From assembly GCA_017550625.1 (NCBI GenBank), contig JAFZOL010000045.1:94437-158436 (forward strand): DNA of 64,000 nt, given 5' to 3'. This DNA comes from Clostridia bacterium (GTDB lineage Bacteria > Bacillota > Clostridia > Oscillospirales > Acutalibacteraceae). A model generated the notes under the pieces. The model had not been told where the DNA came from. It was given only the letters and a program-made list of their open reading frames with translations, and ran no database searches. Below are positions 8,966 through 16,837 of the stretch, piece by piece (within the stretch, counting starts at the first letter, position 1; each line of letters opens with the position of its first letter). Both the position numbers and the translations under genes were made by a program.

Positions 8966-10049
8966 TTATATTCTGGCTTTTGCCGATATCCATGACGATC
9001 TGATCCGTGCGGCATCGGATGACGCGGCGGTGTGCAGGGCCTTCCGGCAATACAGAGCGCGCAGGAATAAAACGATCGGCGCGCTGTGCTGCTGTGCTGT
9101 CATCGCGATGGTCGCGGTTGGATTCGGTTTGAAAAACCGGTTCGGAAAACAGCCGTCGGTCGTTTCAAATGAACCAGCGGCAACGGATCGTTTGCCGACG
9201 GAGCCGGACGGAACCGAGCTGCCGGACCAACCCGGCGTGATCCCGCAGGAACAGACCTCGTCGACGGTTGAAACGCCGTCTTCCGACGATACCGAACCGT
9301 TTGTCCCTGAGACGGAAACGCCGACGCAGGATACGCCTGTCCCGCAGGATGATGATTCCGTGATTTGGGGAGATACGCACGGCACGTTGCCCAGCGCTTA
9401 TGTTTTGTGGAACGGCAAACAGATCGATTACTATTTGTGGACAGTCCTGCAAAGTGATACCTCGGGCAAAGTGATCGCGATCGTTGCATCGCCGGCGATC
9501 GATTACCAATTCGTTTATGACGGCAAAACGATCGCCCGATATGAAGCGGAAGCTTATGAAGAGAGATTGCTTCCGGAAAAACTGCAGCGGCTTCTGAAAG
9601 AGGGCGAAACGTTAAAATACGGGGAAGATTTATATACGATCGGCACACCGGACGGAGAAAAATGGGCGAAGAGCCTGTATGAAGAAAAGATCGCTTATTA
9701 CGGCGAGGAGCTTTTGTCGAGGTATATCGTCAACGGCGATTTTCTCTCAGATCGAGTCGCGGCGGATATCCCGCCTGCCGAGGCGGATACAAGCGCCAAA
9801 GACGCGTATGACAAAGCGATCGGGGCTTTTTATGCACAAACCGTTTCGTCCGCGGCTTCCGCGATCTCCGCGGCGGGCCTGTCCTGTTCGGTCACCGAAC
9901 GCGGCGCACTCCTGTTCTTTGCTTCGGCAGAGCGTTTCGTGAGTCTGACGGCTCCCGAAGATGCCGAATGGTATTATTCGCTTGCAGAGAAAGACGCGGA
10001 CGGGACCGTGCCAACAAGGGAATGCTCAGATATGAGGGTGTCAGGTTGA
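8952..10049 (+). CDS. Single-pass membrane partner of XRE-sigma4 protein (putative anti-sigma-like sensor), copy 1
   Basis: 365 residues. A ~45-residue cytosolic head (MNGNDYILAFADIHDDLIRA) is followed by one membrane helix (TIGALCCCAVIAMVAVGFGL), a ~75-residue Pro/Thr/Glu-rich spacer and an extracellular domain of ~220 residues with no family I recognise. The head shares its pattern (M-x-G-x-D at the start, an I-D/H-D-x-I-x-x-A stretch) with the partner at 16834, while the outer domains differ, as expected if the head contacts the conserved regulator and the outside senses different cues. It overlaps the regulator gene by 14 nt. A terminator follows at 10070. Confidence 0.6.
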   Translation: MNGNDYILAFADIHDDLIRAASDDAAVCRAFRQYRARRNKTIGALCCCAVIAMVAVGFGLKNRFGKQPSVVSNEPAATDRLPTEPDGTELPDQPGVIPQEQTSSTVETPSSDDTEPFVPETETPTQDTPVPQDDDSVIWGDTHGTLPSAYVLWNGKQIDYYLWTVLQSDTSGKVIAIVASPAIDYQFVYDGKTIARYEAEAYEERLLPEKLQRLLKEGETLKYGEDLYTIGTPDGEKWAKSLYEEKIAYYGEELLSRYIVNGDFLSDRVAADIPPAEADTSAKDAYDKAIGAFYAQTVSSAASAISAAGLSCSVTERGALLFFASAERFVSLTAPEDAEWYYSLAEKDADGTVPTRECSDMRVSG

Positions 10050-10069
10050 TCCTGACAAGTCAATAAGCG

Positions 10070-10108
10070 GTGCCGGTCTGAAGCGCACTTCAGACCGGCA
10101 CTGTTTTT
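10070..10108 (+). terminator. Rho-independent terminator after XRE-sigma4 pair 1
   Basis: Stem arms GTGCCGGTCTGAAG and CTTCAGACCGGCAC enclose a 4-nt loop and are followed by seven T residues. It closes the two-gene unit ending at 10049. Confidence 0.9.
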
Positions 10109-10259
10109 TTCTTTTCTGCGTATTTTATAAGTTGAAAAATCATCGCGTTTCAGGTATGATCATAATATACAGAAAACATAAGCAAAAATGATTTATGGAT
10201 ATTCTGTTCCGTGCCGGTTTTGTATGCGACGATGCTGTTGTCGTACAAATCCCGGATGA

Positions 10260-10517
10260 TTGAAAGGTACAGAAAGTCTTTCTATGCGTCCGTCGAAGCA
10301 GCCGAAGATCATCGCCCCGAACCCCGACGGCACCTATACGATCCCGGCAGGCGAAGGCTACACGATGGTCACGATCGTGGGCGCGTCGCAGAGCGACAGC
10401 GAGGGCTCACCCGCCGATGAAACGCCCGGCGCGAGCGCCGGCAAAACGAGCTTCTGGGATGCCCTCGCGGCGTTCTTCCAGAAGATTGCGAGCTTCTTCA
10501 GCAATCTGTTCAGATAA
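10260..10517 (+). CDS. Small hypothetical protein, possibly the tail of a lost surface protein
   Basis: 85 residues from TTG 10260, or 77 from ATG 10284; neither start has a good ribosome site. It contains PNPDGTYTIPAGEGY, a beta-hairpin-like stretch, a Ser/Ala/Pro linker, and an amphipathic aromatic C-terminal helix FWDALAAFFQKIASFFSNLF. I infer this may be the 3' end of a larger extracellular protein whose front was deleted, because such Phe-rich helices look like C-terminal tails; it could also be a free small protein. The helix resembles those in the micropeptides at 59.1-59.8 kb. Confidence 0.35.
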   Translation: MKGTESLSMRPSKQPKIIAPNPDGTYTIPAGEGYTMVTIVGASQSDSEGSPADETPGASAGKTSFWDALAAFFQKIASFFSNLFR

Positions 10518-10649
10518 GCAGGGCCGCAGGGTGATCCCCGCCGTCCGCGCCGGTCCCCGAACGGGAACGGTGAGAACGGATCCATAAAAACAACAGTCTC
10601 CCGCAGCAGCGCAAGGCCTGCCGCGGGGGGCTTTGTTCTTGGCGGCGTC

Positions 10650-10675
10650 AGCCCCGCGGGGGGGGCTTTTGTTTT
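10650..10675 (+). terminator. Probable terminator
   Basis: AGCCCC and GGGGCT arms around a GC loop followed by TTTTGTTTT. It follows the small ORF ending at 10517. Confidence 0.5.
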
Positions 10676-10902
10676 CCGTGTTCTGTGATCCGTTATTTTA
10701 CAGGCGCCGCGCTTTCGGCTACAAGCGGCGGGCGACCTGTAGCTTTGGCTACATGTAAAGAGAGAATCGTCAACCTGCTCATTCACACAGCTTTTCACAA
10801 ATGCTCACAAATGGCTCTGTATAAGGGATTTCGGGCATTTTCGCCTCTTCACTTCACGGATGCATGTTTGTGCCCACAAAAATACGCGGATTTACACACG
10901 TT

Positions 10903-10922
10903 TGGGCACAAAATGGGCACAG
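10903..10922 (+). repeat. Direct repeats tgggcacaa (candidate integrase arm sites)
   Basis: Two direct copies of tgggcaca at 10903 and 10914 plus an inverted copy at 10869-10876. A matching pair (tgggcata, tgggcaca) occurs at 15765-15784, close to the tRNA-Thr fragment at 15869. Same words at two places 5 kb apart suggest the two ends of one former element. Confidence 0.4.
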
Positions 10923-10996
10923 CTTGACACTTTTAAAAAACCGCTTTTTTACCCCGAAACGGCGCTCTTTTCCAACTGCTGTTTTCATGGAGTTTG

Positions 10997-11024
10997 GTAG
11001 AAAATACTATATAGTATTTTCTAC
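10997..11024. promoter_or_regulatory. 28-bp perfect palindrome (candidate operator)
   Basis: Half-site GTAGAAAATACTAT is followed directly by its exact reverse complement. It lies 160 nt upstream of the ATPase gene at 11184. It lacks a T run, so a dimeric-repressor operator or recombination site is more likely than a terminator. Confidence 0.4.
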
Positions 11025-11068
11025 GTTATGCCCCCCTTGGCGTTTCCATAAGAATAAGACATAGATTT

Positions 11069-11101
11069 CGGCAGATTTTTAGAATTATAAAAAATCTGCC
11101 G
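11069..11101. repeat. Inverted repeat upstream of the ATPase gene
   Basis: CGGCAGATTTTT and AAAAATCTGCCG arms separated by about 9 nt, followed by ATTTTTATG. It could be a terminator for upstream transcription or part of the 5' region of the 11184 gene. Confidence 0.45.
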
Positions 11102-11183
11102 ATTTTTATGTTGACTATTCGTTTGATTCGGGATATACTGTAAATGTGTTATTGTTGAGAATCTTCGTTTATAGGTGGTGCGT

Positions 11184-12413
11184 ATGGAATATATCAACCG
11201 ACATTTGGAGAATAAGATCCTTAATATCAGCAAATCGTTTTCGGCGATCCTGCTGACCGGGCCGCGGCAGTCCGGCAAAACGACTATGCTGCGGAGGTTG
11301 GCGGAAAAGGAGAACATCGGACGCAGCTATGTCACGCTGGACGATCTTGCCGAGCGGGATATGGCGAAGAACGATCCCAATATGTTCCTGCAGCTCCATA
11401 AGCCCCCGGTTCTGATCGATGAAGTTCAGTATGCGCCGGAGCTGTTCTCTTATATCAAGATCCACATTGATACCTATCACAACCCCGGCGACTTCTGGAT
11501 GACAGGCTCGCAGATCTTTCGTTTGATGCGCGGTGTGCAGGAATCGATGGCCGGGCGCGTTGCGCTGCTCCACATGTCGCCGCTGTCACAGCGGGAGATC
11601 CTCGGCGCGCCTTGCGTACCGTTTGACACCGATCTGGACCGCCTGATAGCGGAGAAAGATCAGATTCCCGCCGTTACCGCACCGGATCTGTTCGCCCGCC
11701 TGTGGCAAGGTTCCATGCCCGGTCTCGTCAGCGGACAGTACCCGGACCGCAGTGTGTTTTATTCCTCCTATCTCTCCACCTGCGTGGAGCGCGATGTTCG
11801 TGAGCTCTCCGGCAACGTAGACGCGCTGAAGTTCAACCGTTTCGTCACCGCCGCCGCCGCCCGCTGTTCACAACTGCTGAATTACAACGCCCTTGCCGAG
11901 GATGCCGATATCGACATACAGACCTCCAAGGCATGGATCAACATTCTGGAAACGCTGGGAATCATCTTCCTGCTGCATCCCTATTCAAATAATGTGCTGA
12001 AGCGCACCATCAAAACGCCGAAGCTGTATTTTTACGACACAGGACTCGTTTGTTACCTGACCAGATGGTCTTCGCCGGAGGTTGCGGAAATCGGCGCCAT
12101 GAGCGGTGCTCTGCTCGAAAACTACGCTGTTTCGGAAATCATGAAAAGCTACCAGAACGCGGGACGAGAGCCATTCATCTGCTTTTACCGTGACCGTGAC
12201 GCTAAAGAGATCGATGTGATCCTTGAGCGTGACGGACAGTTGCACCCACTGGAAATCAAAAAGGCTTCCTTGCCGGAAAAACGTATCACCCGCGTTTTCG
12301 GTGTCATTGACAGAGGCCCCTTGCAGCGCGGTACCGGCGCTGTCCTCTGCATGGCTGACCATTTCAGCGCATTTGACCGTGATAACTTGATCATACCGAT
12401 TTGGATGATATAG
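11184..12413 (+). CDS. AAA-type ATPase with C-terminal DUF4143 (nuclease-like) domain
   Basis: 409 residues from ATG 11184, preceded by aggtggtg. The N-terminus carries a Walker A motif GPRQSGKTTML near residue 30 and a Walker B-like PPVLIDEVQYAPE near 75, typical of AAA_14 proteins. The C-terminal part contains the DUF4143 signature GALLENYAVSEIMKSY and the PD-(D/E)xK-like REPFICFYRDRDAKEIDVIL plus LHPLEIKKA. Such ATPases are frequent in host-associated Firmicutes and mobile DNA; their role is unclear. It stands alone on the plus strand between an old element end and the beta-helix lipoprotein. Confidence 0.8.
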   Translation: MEYINRHLENKILNISKSFSAILLTGPRQSGKTTMLRRLAEKENIGRSYVTLDDLAERDMAKNDPNMFLQLHKPPVLIDEVQYAPELFSYIKIHIDTYHNPGDFWMTGSQIFRLMRGVQESMAGRVALLHMSPLSQREILGAPCVPFDTDLDRLIAEKDQIPAVTAPDLFARLWQGSMPGLVSGQYPDRSVFYSSYLSTCVERDVRELSGNVDALKFNRFVTAAAARCSQLLNYNALAEDADIDIQTSKAWINILETLGIIFLLHPYSNNVLKRTIKTPKLYFYDTGLVCYLTRWSSPEVAEIGAMSGALLENYAVSEIMKSYQNAGREPFICFYRDRDAKEIDVILERDGQLHPLEIKKASLPEKRITRVFGVIDRGPLQRGTGAVLCMADHFSAFDRDNLIIPIWMI

Positions 12414-12457
12414 AATTTATAATTAAGGATCTTAAACGAAAGGAACGCAGTCGTCTT

Positions 12458-15214
12458 ATGGGAAGAAGAAAAAAACATATGCTTTTTACGGCCGTTATTC
12501 TTATCCTGTTATCGCTTTCTGCGTGCGGCAAAGAAATGTCCGTGACGTATTTCACAACGGACGACGTCCGGGAGGCCTACGGAGAAGCGGTCGCCGCGAT
12601 CAACGAATACGTCGATTACGGTTTTGCCGAGGTACAGGAAAAACCCCTTGCAGACGTTTCCTTTGACGATATTGACAGTCTTGATGGACTGAATTCGGAA
12701 AGTATCAGTCTGTCGGACGCGTCCGGCGCTCAGTTGGTCACGGGCCGCTTCGGGCTGCGTCACGCGCTGGAGCTTACGTCACCCGATACTTATCTCTCGC
12801 TGCCCGATATGGGAGAACAGGACGCGCTGACGATCTCTATGTGGGTCAACGTCCGCGATCTGCAAACAAGAGAGAACGTGGACGAACCGCGCGTCAGCAC
12901 GCTGCTGGATACCAAAGCCGGCGAGGGGCGCGTTTCGCTCAAATTCGTGCATACCGGCACGCCGTCTTATACGGATCCCGAAAGCGGCGAGGCCGTGATG
13001 GGCACCAACAGCACGAGGCTTGTGCTCGCCGTCGAAGGCAACGGCGGCGGCCAGTATGCGGAAAACGCGGTCTGCGCGAACAACACGCAGTTTTGCAATT
13101 TCGAGTATACCCTATGGGAAGATTTCGTGGGCGTGCAGGACGACTGGGTCGTTCACCCGGAGGGACACTGCTGGTTCCATATCGGCGTCGTTTACGAGCC
13201 GGATAAGGGCGACGTGACCTTTTACCATTGCGGCAAATTCGATTCCACGAAGCATTTTGAAACGGCTGTGAAGCCCGTGCTGGACGGCGTGCGCATCGGC
13301 GCCGGCTATAATGAAAACGACTTTTTTGACGGCATGGTGGACGATATCCGCATCTACGGGCAGGCGCTCACGCAGGCGGATATGGATATCCTCGCGGATT
13401 ACGAGCGGGATATGTGGGTCAACCGCACCAAAACCGATTGGGAAGAAAGCAAGACCGTGCTTTACGTCAACGGCGCGACCGGCAGCGACGAAAACCCCGG
13501 CACAAGAGAAGCACCCTTCGCCACCGTCAAAAAGGGCGTGGGATCCATTGATTCTCCCGGCACAAGGCTGATCATCGCTCCCGGTGTCTATCACGAAACG
13601 GGCGTCGACCTGAACGCGGGCGGCTCGGAATTGCAGCCCGTGATCATCGAAGCGCAGGAGCCCGGCAAAACCGTGATCACCGGCGCCGTTCCCTTTGACG
13701 GGTGGAGAAAGACAGAAGAACCGAACGTATATGAAAACGACTGGAGTTATGATTATCCTTTCCGCTCCGGCACGCCCGGCAACGAGATCATCGGCAGAAG
13801 CGATCTTCTGATCGTTGACGGTAAACCGATCGAGCCCGTCCTCACGCGGGAGGAGCTGAAAAACAGCGCTTATTATATCGACGAGGCGGCAGGTATAATC
13901 TACCTGAAAACAGAAAAAGATCCCGCAGAGTGCGCGATCGAGCGGGCGACGCCCGGTGAAAACGGCGCGGGCGCATATATTCTTAATACGAACAGCAGCG
14001 ATTACGTTGTCCTGCGCGGGCTGACCTTTACGGGCTGCGCCTCTCTTATTTGGGACAGATGCATGGTACACATGGGAAAACCGCAGCACGTTCTGGTGGA
14101 GGACTGTGTATTCAACAATTCCGGCACCGGCGGGTTGGGTTTTGACCATGGCTCCAACGACAGAACGGTCGAGGACGTGCTCATCCGCCGCTGTTCCTTT
14201 GACAACGACGGTACCGGCGGTATCAGCGCGGGCTTCCGGAGCATGAATTTTGTGGTGGAGGACTGCGAATTTACCAACGTCGGCAAAAAGATCGACTGGG
14301 GCAAATATGATTCTCCCGACCCCGCCACGACGAAAATGATGGTCAGCAAGAATATCACCTGGCGCGGATGCTATTTTGCCCACAACATCTCGAACGATCT
14401 GTGGTTTGACAATTTCAACTGGAACATCGACGTGGACAACTGCAGCTTTTACGATAACGATTCGGGCATTGCGGTCCACATTGAGATAGATATACCGGGC
14501 GTCCGCGTCAGAAACAGCGTGCTGGACGGCGGCATCCGCTTCGCAAGCGCCGAGGGCGCCATCCTTGACAATAACGTCATTTTTGCCAAAGGCAATCCGG
14601 TGATAGACCACTGGGGACCCGAATACCGGTTCGGAACCCTTGGCCCCGTCTATTCCTGGAAAAATACGGTTATGACGAACAACACCTTCTATTGCGAAAA
14701 AGATTGGGGCTCATTCTTCATTTTCGATCTGCCTCCTCACGCATCCTTCTATGATATGTACGCCGACGGCAACCGCTTCTTTGTCAAGGGGGGCTTAGCC
14801 GTCGAAAAATCTTACAAAGCGATAGAGAATAAAGAGCTCACCTATAGTAAGTTTATCTCCCTGATCGGAGATAAAAACGCAAAATACCTGTGGAGAGATC
14901 CGTTTAAAAACGATGGAACGATAACGGTTGGTTTTGCAGATCAGGCGTCCGTCTCAAACGGCTGCGGCGCCGGTAACCGCGTGCCGATAGAACTGTCAAG
15001 GCCCATGAATGAAGCATGCACCGTGTATTATACCGTTTGGGATTACGACGCAGGTAAGATTTTGCGGACCGGAGAGCTGTGTTTTGAGCGGTTCGAAACC
15101 CGCAAAACGATCTATGTCGGTGAATATGACCGCAACGTTCTGATCGAGCTGAGCGGCGTACAAAATATCATCCGCGGTGAAACGTATTATCACTTCCGCG
15201 CAAGCGCGATTTAA
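12458..15214 (+). CDS. Large lipoprotein with LamG-like and parallel beta-helix domains (polysaccharide-active candidate)
   Basis: 918 residues from ATG 12458, preceded by aaaggaacg. The lipobox LLSLSACG marks a lipid-anchored extracellular protein. Residues ~60-320 form a LamG/concanavalin-like sandwich (DALTISMWVNVRDL; FDGMVDDIRIYGQ). From ~345 the phrase LYVNGATGSDENPGTREAPF is the DUF1565 start typical of right-handed beta-helix polysaccharide lyases and mannuronan-epimerase relatives, followed by coils such as VEDCVFNNSGTGGLGFDH and VDNCSFYDNDSGIAV to ~820. A short C-terminal beta domain ends it. It likely binds and perhaps cleaves a plant or host glycan at the cell surface; no catalytic residues can be named. 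Confidence 0.75.
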   Translation: MGRRKKHMLFTAVILILLSLSACGKEMSVTYFTTDDVREAYGEAVAAINEYVDYGFAEVQEKPLADVSFDDIDSLDGLNSESISLSDASGAQLVTGRFGLRHALELTSPDTYLSLPDMGEQDALTISMWVNVRDLQTRENVDEPRVSTLLDTKAGEGRVSLKFVHTGTPSYTDPESGEAVMGTNSTRLVLAVEGNGGGQYAENAVCANNTQFCNFEYTLWEDFVGVQDDWVVHPEGHCWFHIGVVYEPDKGDVTFYHCGKFDSTKHFETAVKPVLDGVRIGAGYNENDFFDGMVDDIRIYGQALTQADMDILADYERDMWVNRTKTDWEESKTVLYVNGATGSDENPGTREAPFATVKKGVGSIDSPGTRLIIAPGVYHETGVDLNAGGSELQPVIIEAQEPGKTVITGAVPFDGWRKTEEPNVYENDWSYDYPFRSGTPGNEIIGRSDLLIVDGKPIEPVLTREELKNSAYYIDEAAGIIYLKTEKDPAECAIERATPGENGAGAYILNTNSSDYVVLRGLTFTGCASLIWDRCMVHMGKPQHVLVEDCVFNNSGTGGLGFDHGSNDRTVEDVLIRRCSFDNDGTGGISAGFRSMNFVVEDCEFTNVGKKIDWGKYDSPDPATTKMMVSKNITWRGCYFAHNISNDLWFDNFNWNIDVDNCSFYDNDSGIAVHIEIDIPGVRVRNSVLDGGIRFASAEGAILDNNVIFAKGNPVIDHWGPEYRFGTLGPVYSWKNTVMTNNTFYCEKDWGSFFIFDLPPHASFYDMYADGNRFFVKGGLAVEKSYKAIENKELTYSKFISLIGDKNAKYLWRDPFKNDGTITVGFADQASVSNGCGAGNRVPIELSRPMNEACTVYYTVWDYDAGKILRTGELCFERFETRKTIYVGEYDRNVLIELSGVQNIIRGETYYHFRASAI

Positions 15215-15509
15215 GAAACTAAAGAGAGCGGAATCGTGAGTTAAATGAACAACATCCGCGACAGCGCCACGGAGACCGGGATCTTGTTTTTGCTTGATGC
15301 TTTCGGCAACAGCAAAAGAAGCTTGGAGTCACGCTTTTAGGGGCTGAGAAGCCTTGAAAAATAAGGGCTTTCAGAGCCGATTTCAGGGAGGAGCATATAA
15401 GTATATTCCCGAAATCGTTTTTTCTCCGGAATCGGCTCTGTACAAGGGTTTATAGCTTTTTGAAAAGCGTTACCAAGACGTTTGCCTGTTTCTGAAACGG
15501 AGGAAAACG

Positions 15510-15623
15510 ATGTTTGAAAAAGAAGTCGAAAAACGGAGTTATTCTTCATCTTTATTAAGTATCGCGAAAAGACTGGATTTCCTAATCAACAGGCGGGACG
15601 AGACCGAAGAATCATCCGGATAG
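15510..15623 (+). CDS. Small ORF (37 aa), unknown
   Basis: ATG 15510 sits 6 nt behind a clean ggagg and is followed by a terminator hairpin 15 nt past the stop, so translation is plausible. The peptide MFEKEVEKRSYSSSLLSIAK... is charged, ends in Glu/Ser/Gly, and has no export signal. I do not recognise it. Another short ORF (15245-15340, 31 codons) lies just upstream but has no ribosome site. Confidence 0.4.
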   Translation: MFEKEVEKRSYSSSLLSIAKRLDFLINRRDETEESSG

Positions 15624-15636
15624 GTAAAAAAACGGA

Positions 15637-15678
15637 GAAGGCAGAAAGAAATCTTCTGTCTTCTTCGGGCTTTTTTTC
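15637..15678 (+). terminator. Terminator after the 37-aa ORF
   Basis: Arms GAAGGCAGAA and TTCTGTCTTC (one G-T pair) around a 7-nt loop, then a run of seven T. Confidence 0.7.
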
Positions 15679-15764
15679 GTTTATATCGGTCTATAAAAAG
15701 GAGGGCTTTTCCGTGCGTTTGCTTCAACAAAATCCGGGCAATTTCGGACACGTAAAAATTTTAC

Positions 15765-15790
15765 TGGGCATAAAAATGGGCACAAACGCG
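15765..15790 (+). repeat. tgggca(t/c)a direct repeats near a tRNA-Thr fragment
   Basis: tgggcataaaaa at 15765 and tgggcacaaa at 15777 match the pair at 10903-10922. Position, ~80 nt from the tRNA fragment at 15869, fits arm-type binding sites at the right end of an old element. Confidence 0.4.
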
Positions 15791-15868
15791 TTTTCCGGTC
15801 GATTTCCGGCCTTTTTCAGCAAGGCATAAAAAAGCCGCAACCCCTTGATATACAAGGGATTGCGGGGG

Positions 15869-15890
15869 TGGAGCTGGTGGTCAGAATCGA
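15869..15890 (-). repeat. Truncated tRNA-Thr(CGU) 3' end, old attachment-site relic
   Basis: Twenty-two bases are identical to 51216-51237, the acceptor 3' end and T-stem of the intact tRNA-Thr, and a hairpin like that tRNA's terminator lies just to the left (15835-15868). The match stops abruptly after cagaatcga. Confidence 0.75.
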
Positions 15891-16038
15891 GCCGCTTTGG
15901 CGCTTCGCGCCGCGCGGCAGAGATTGAAAAACGCCTCGGTTTTCCGCCTTCGCGGAAAAACCGAGATGCGAAGTTGTCAGTTCGATTCTTCCGGATCACA
16001 GAAAAAGACGGGATGACCAAAAGGCCATCCCGTCTTTC

Positions 16039-16083
16039 TGGAGCTGGTGGTCAGAATCGAACTGACAACCTGCTCATTACGAA
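16039..16083 (-). repeat. 45-bp tRNA-Thr(CGU) 3'-half copy (att site)
   Basis: Identical to 51216-51260 through the anticodon (…tcattacgaa) and then diverges. The copy has no 5' half, so it is not a functional tRNA gene. It is the leftmost full att copy. Confidence 0.85.
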
Positions 16084-16329
16084 CACTTACTTGGCAGTTT
16101 TCACGGATCAATACATCTTCACACAAGGCCAAAAAAATGCGATGGTATCAAGGTTTTTTCGCCCTTTTATGTTTTCACAGATTAACACAGATTAACGCAA
16201 GAAAAGAAAAAAAGGGGTGCAAAATTTTTGGAGACTGTCATTTTTATTTTCTCCAAAAAACATCAGTTGCTCTACTCCGAAAGTCAAGTCGTCAACCCCG
16301 ATCCCTCAAATGTGGTTACGTTCTTTCCC

Positions 16330-16358
16330 TTGAACGCAAAAAAAACCTACATTATAAT
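16330..16358 (+). promoter_or_regulatory. Promoter of the second XRE-sigma4 gene
   Basis: TTGAAC (16330-16335), 17-nt spacer and a perfect TATAAT (16353-16358), 24 nt ahead of the start codon. Confidence 0.75.
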
Positions 16359-16381
16359 ATACTTGCAACAGGAGGTGTCGC

Positions 16382-16837
16382 ATGTTGAAGACCGGTCAAA
16401 CAATTGCAGCACTTCGGACAAAAGCAAATATGACGCAGGAACAATTGGCGGCGAGATTATTTGTCTCTCGTGACCTCGTTTCCAAATGGGAAACAGGCAA
16501 AAGTCCTCCGAACTATAGAATGATTCTGAAACTGGCAGAACTGTTTTCTGTCGGGGTCGATACGTTATTCGATAAGGATCAAATCCTTACGGATGAGCTC
16601 TCAACATGCATTCCGACAGGGGATAATATTGATTCGGAGAGTTTGAGAGAGGCGGTAAATACCTTTTTGTATTCCTTATCGGAGCGGGACAGGTTTATTT
16701 TTGTCCGAAGGTATTATTTCTTTGAGGATGCTTCTGAAATCAGCGCTGAATATGGTGTGAGCGAGGGACATGTCCGAACGATACTGATGCGAACCAGAAA
16801 AAAACTGAAAAAATATCTGAAAGGAGCATTATCATGA
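16382..16837 (+). CDS. XRE-type HTH fused to sigma-70 region 4, copy 2
   Basis: 151 residues, ATG with aggaggtg upstream. Domain order is as in copy 1: HTH at residues ~5-60 (ALRTKANMTQEQLAARLFVS; VSKWETGKSPPN) and sigma region 4 at ~95-148 (SLSERDRFIFVRRYYF; GHVRTILMRTRKKLKKYL). Overall clearly paralogous to the 8507 protein, but diverged enough to exclude recent duplication. It overlaps its membrane partner by 4 nt. It sits directly inside the 16039 att copy, suggesting it came as element cargo. No sigma region 2, so promoter melting must come from another factor. Confidence 0.8.
   Translation: MLKTGQTIAALRTKANMTQEQLAARLFVSRDLVSKWETGKSPPNYRMILKLAELFSVGVDTLFDKDQILTDELSTCIPTGDNIDSESLREAVNTFLYSLSERDRFIFVRRYYFFEDASEISAEYGVSEGHVRTILMRTRKKLKKYLKGALS

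Larger units (their letters stand above)
10676..11183. other. 508-nt gene-free stretch resembling the left end of an integrative element
   Basis: No convincing gene. At 10816-10870 there is sequence (ataagggatttcgggcattt and following) that resembles stretches beside the tRNA-Thr fragments at 16100-16200 and 21455-21510, so it may be the outer end of an old island whose tRNA fragment is lost. It also holds tgggcaca repeats (10903-10922), an inverted tgtgccca at 10869-10876, a 28-bp palindrome and a hairpin listed separately. Confidence 0.4.
15624..16329. other. Gene-free junction of old integrative elements
   Basis: No coding region is convincing here. Contents are the terminator and repeats listed above, two tRNA-Thr fragments, an inverted fragment of the T-arm (gttgtcagttcgattct near 15978), and at 16110-16205 A/T-rich sequence with tttcacagattaacacag, similar to sequence beside the other tRNA fragments. 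A single aaaggggtgc word lies near 16209. Confidence 0.5.

Noticed and set aside
13112..14611. 499-codon minus-strand frame
   Set aside because: Antisense to the beta-helix lipoprotein, whose domains are clear; no ribosome site or domain in the antisense frame.
15869..16083. Functional tRNA-Thr genes at the left att copies
   Set aside because: Only the 3' half is present; the acceptor 5' strand, D-arm and half of the anticodon stem are missing.
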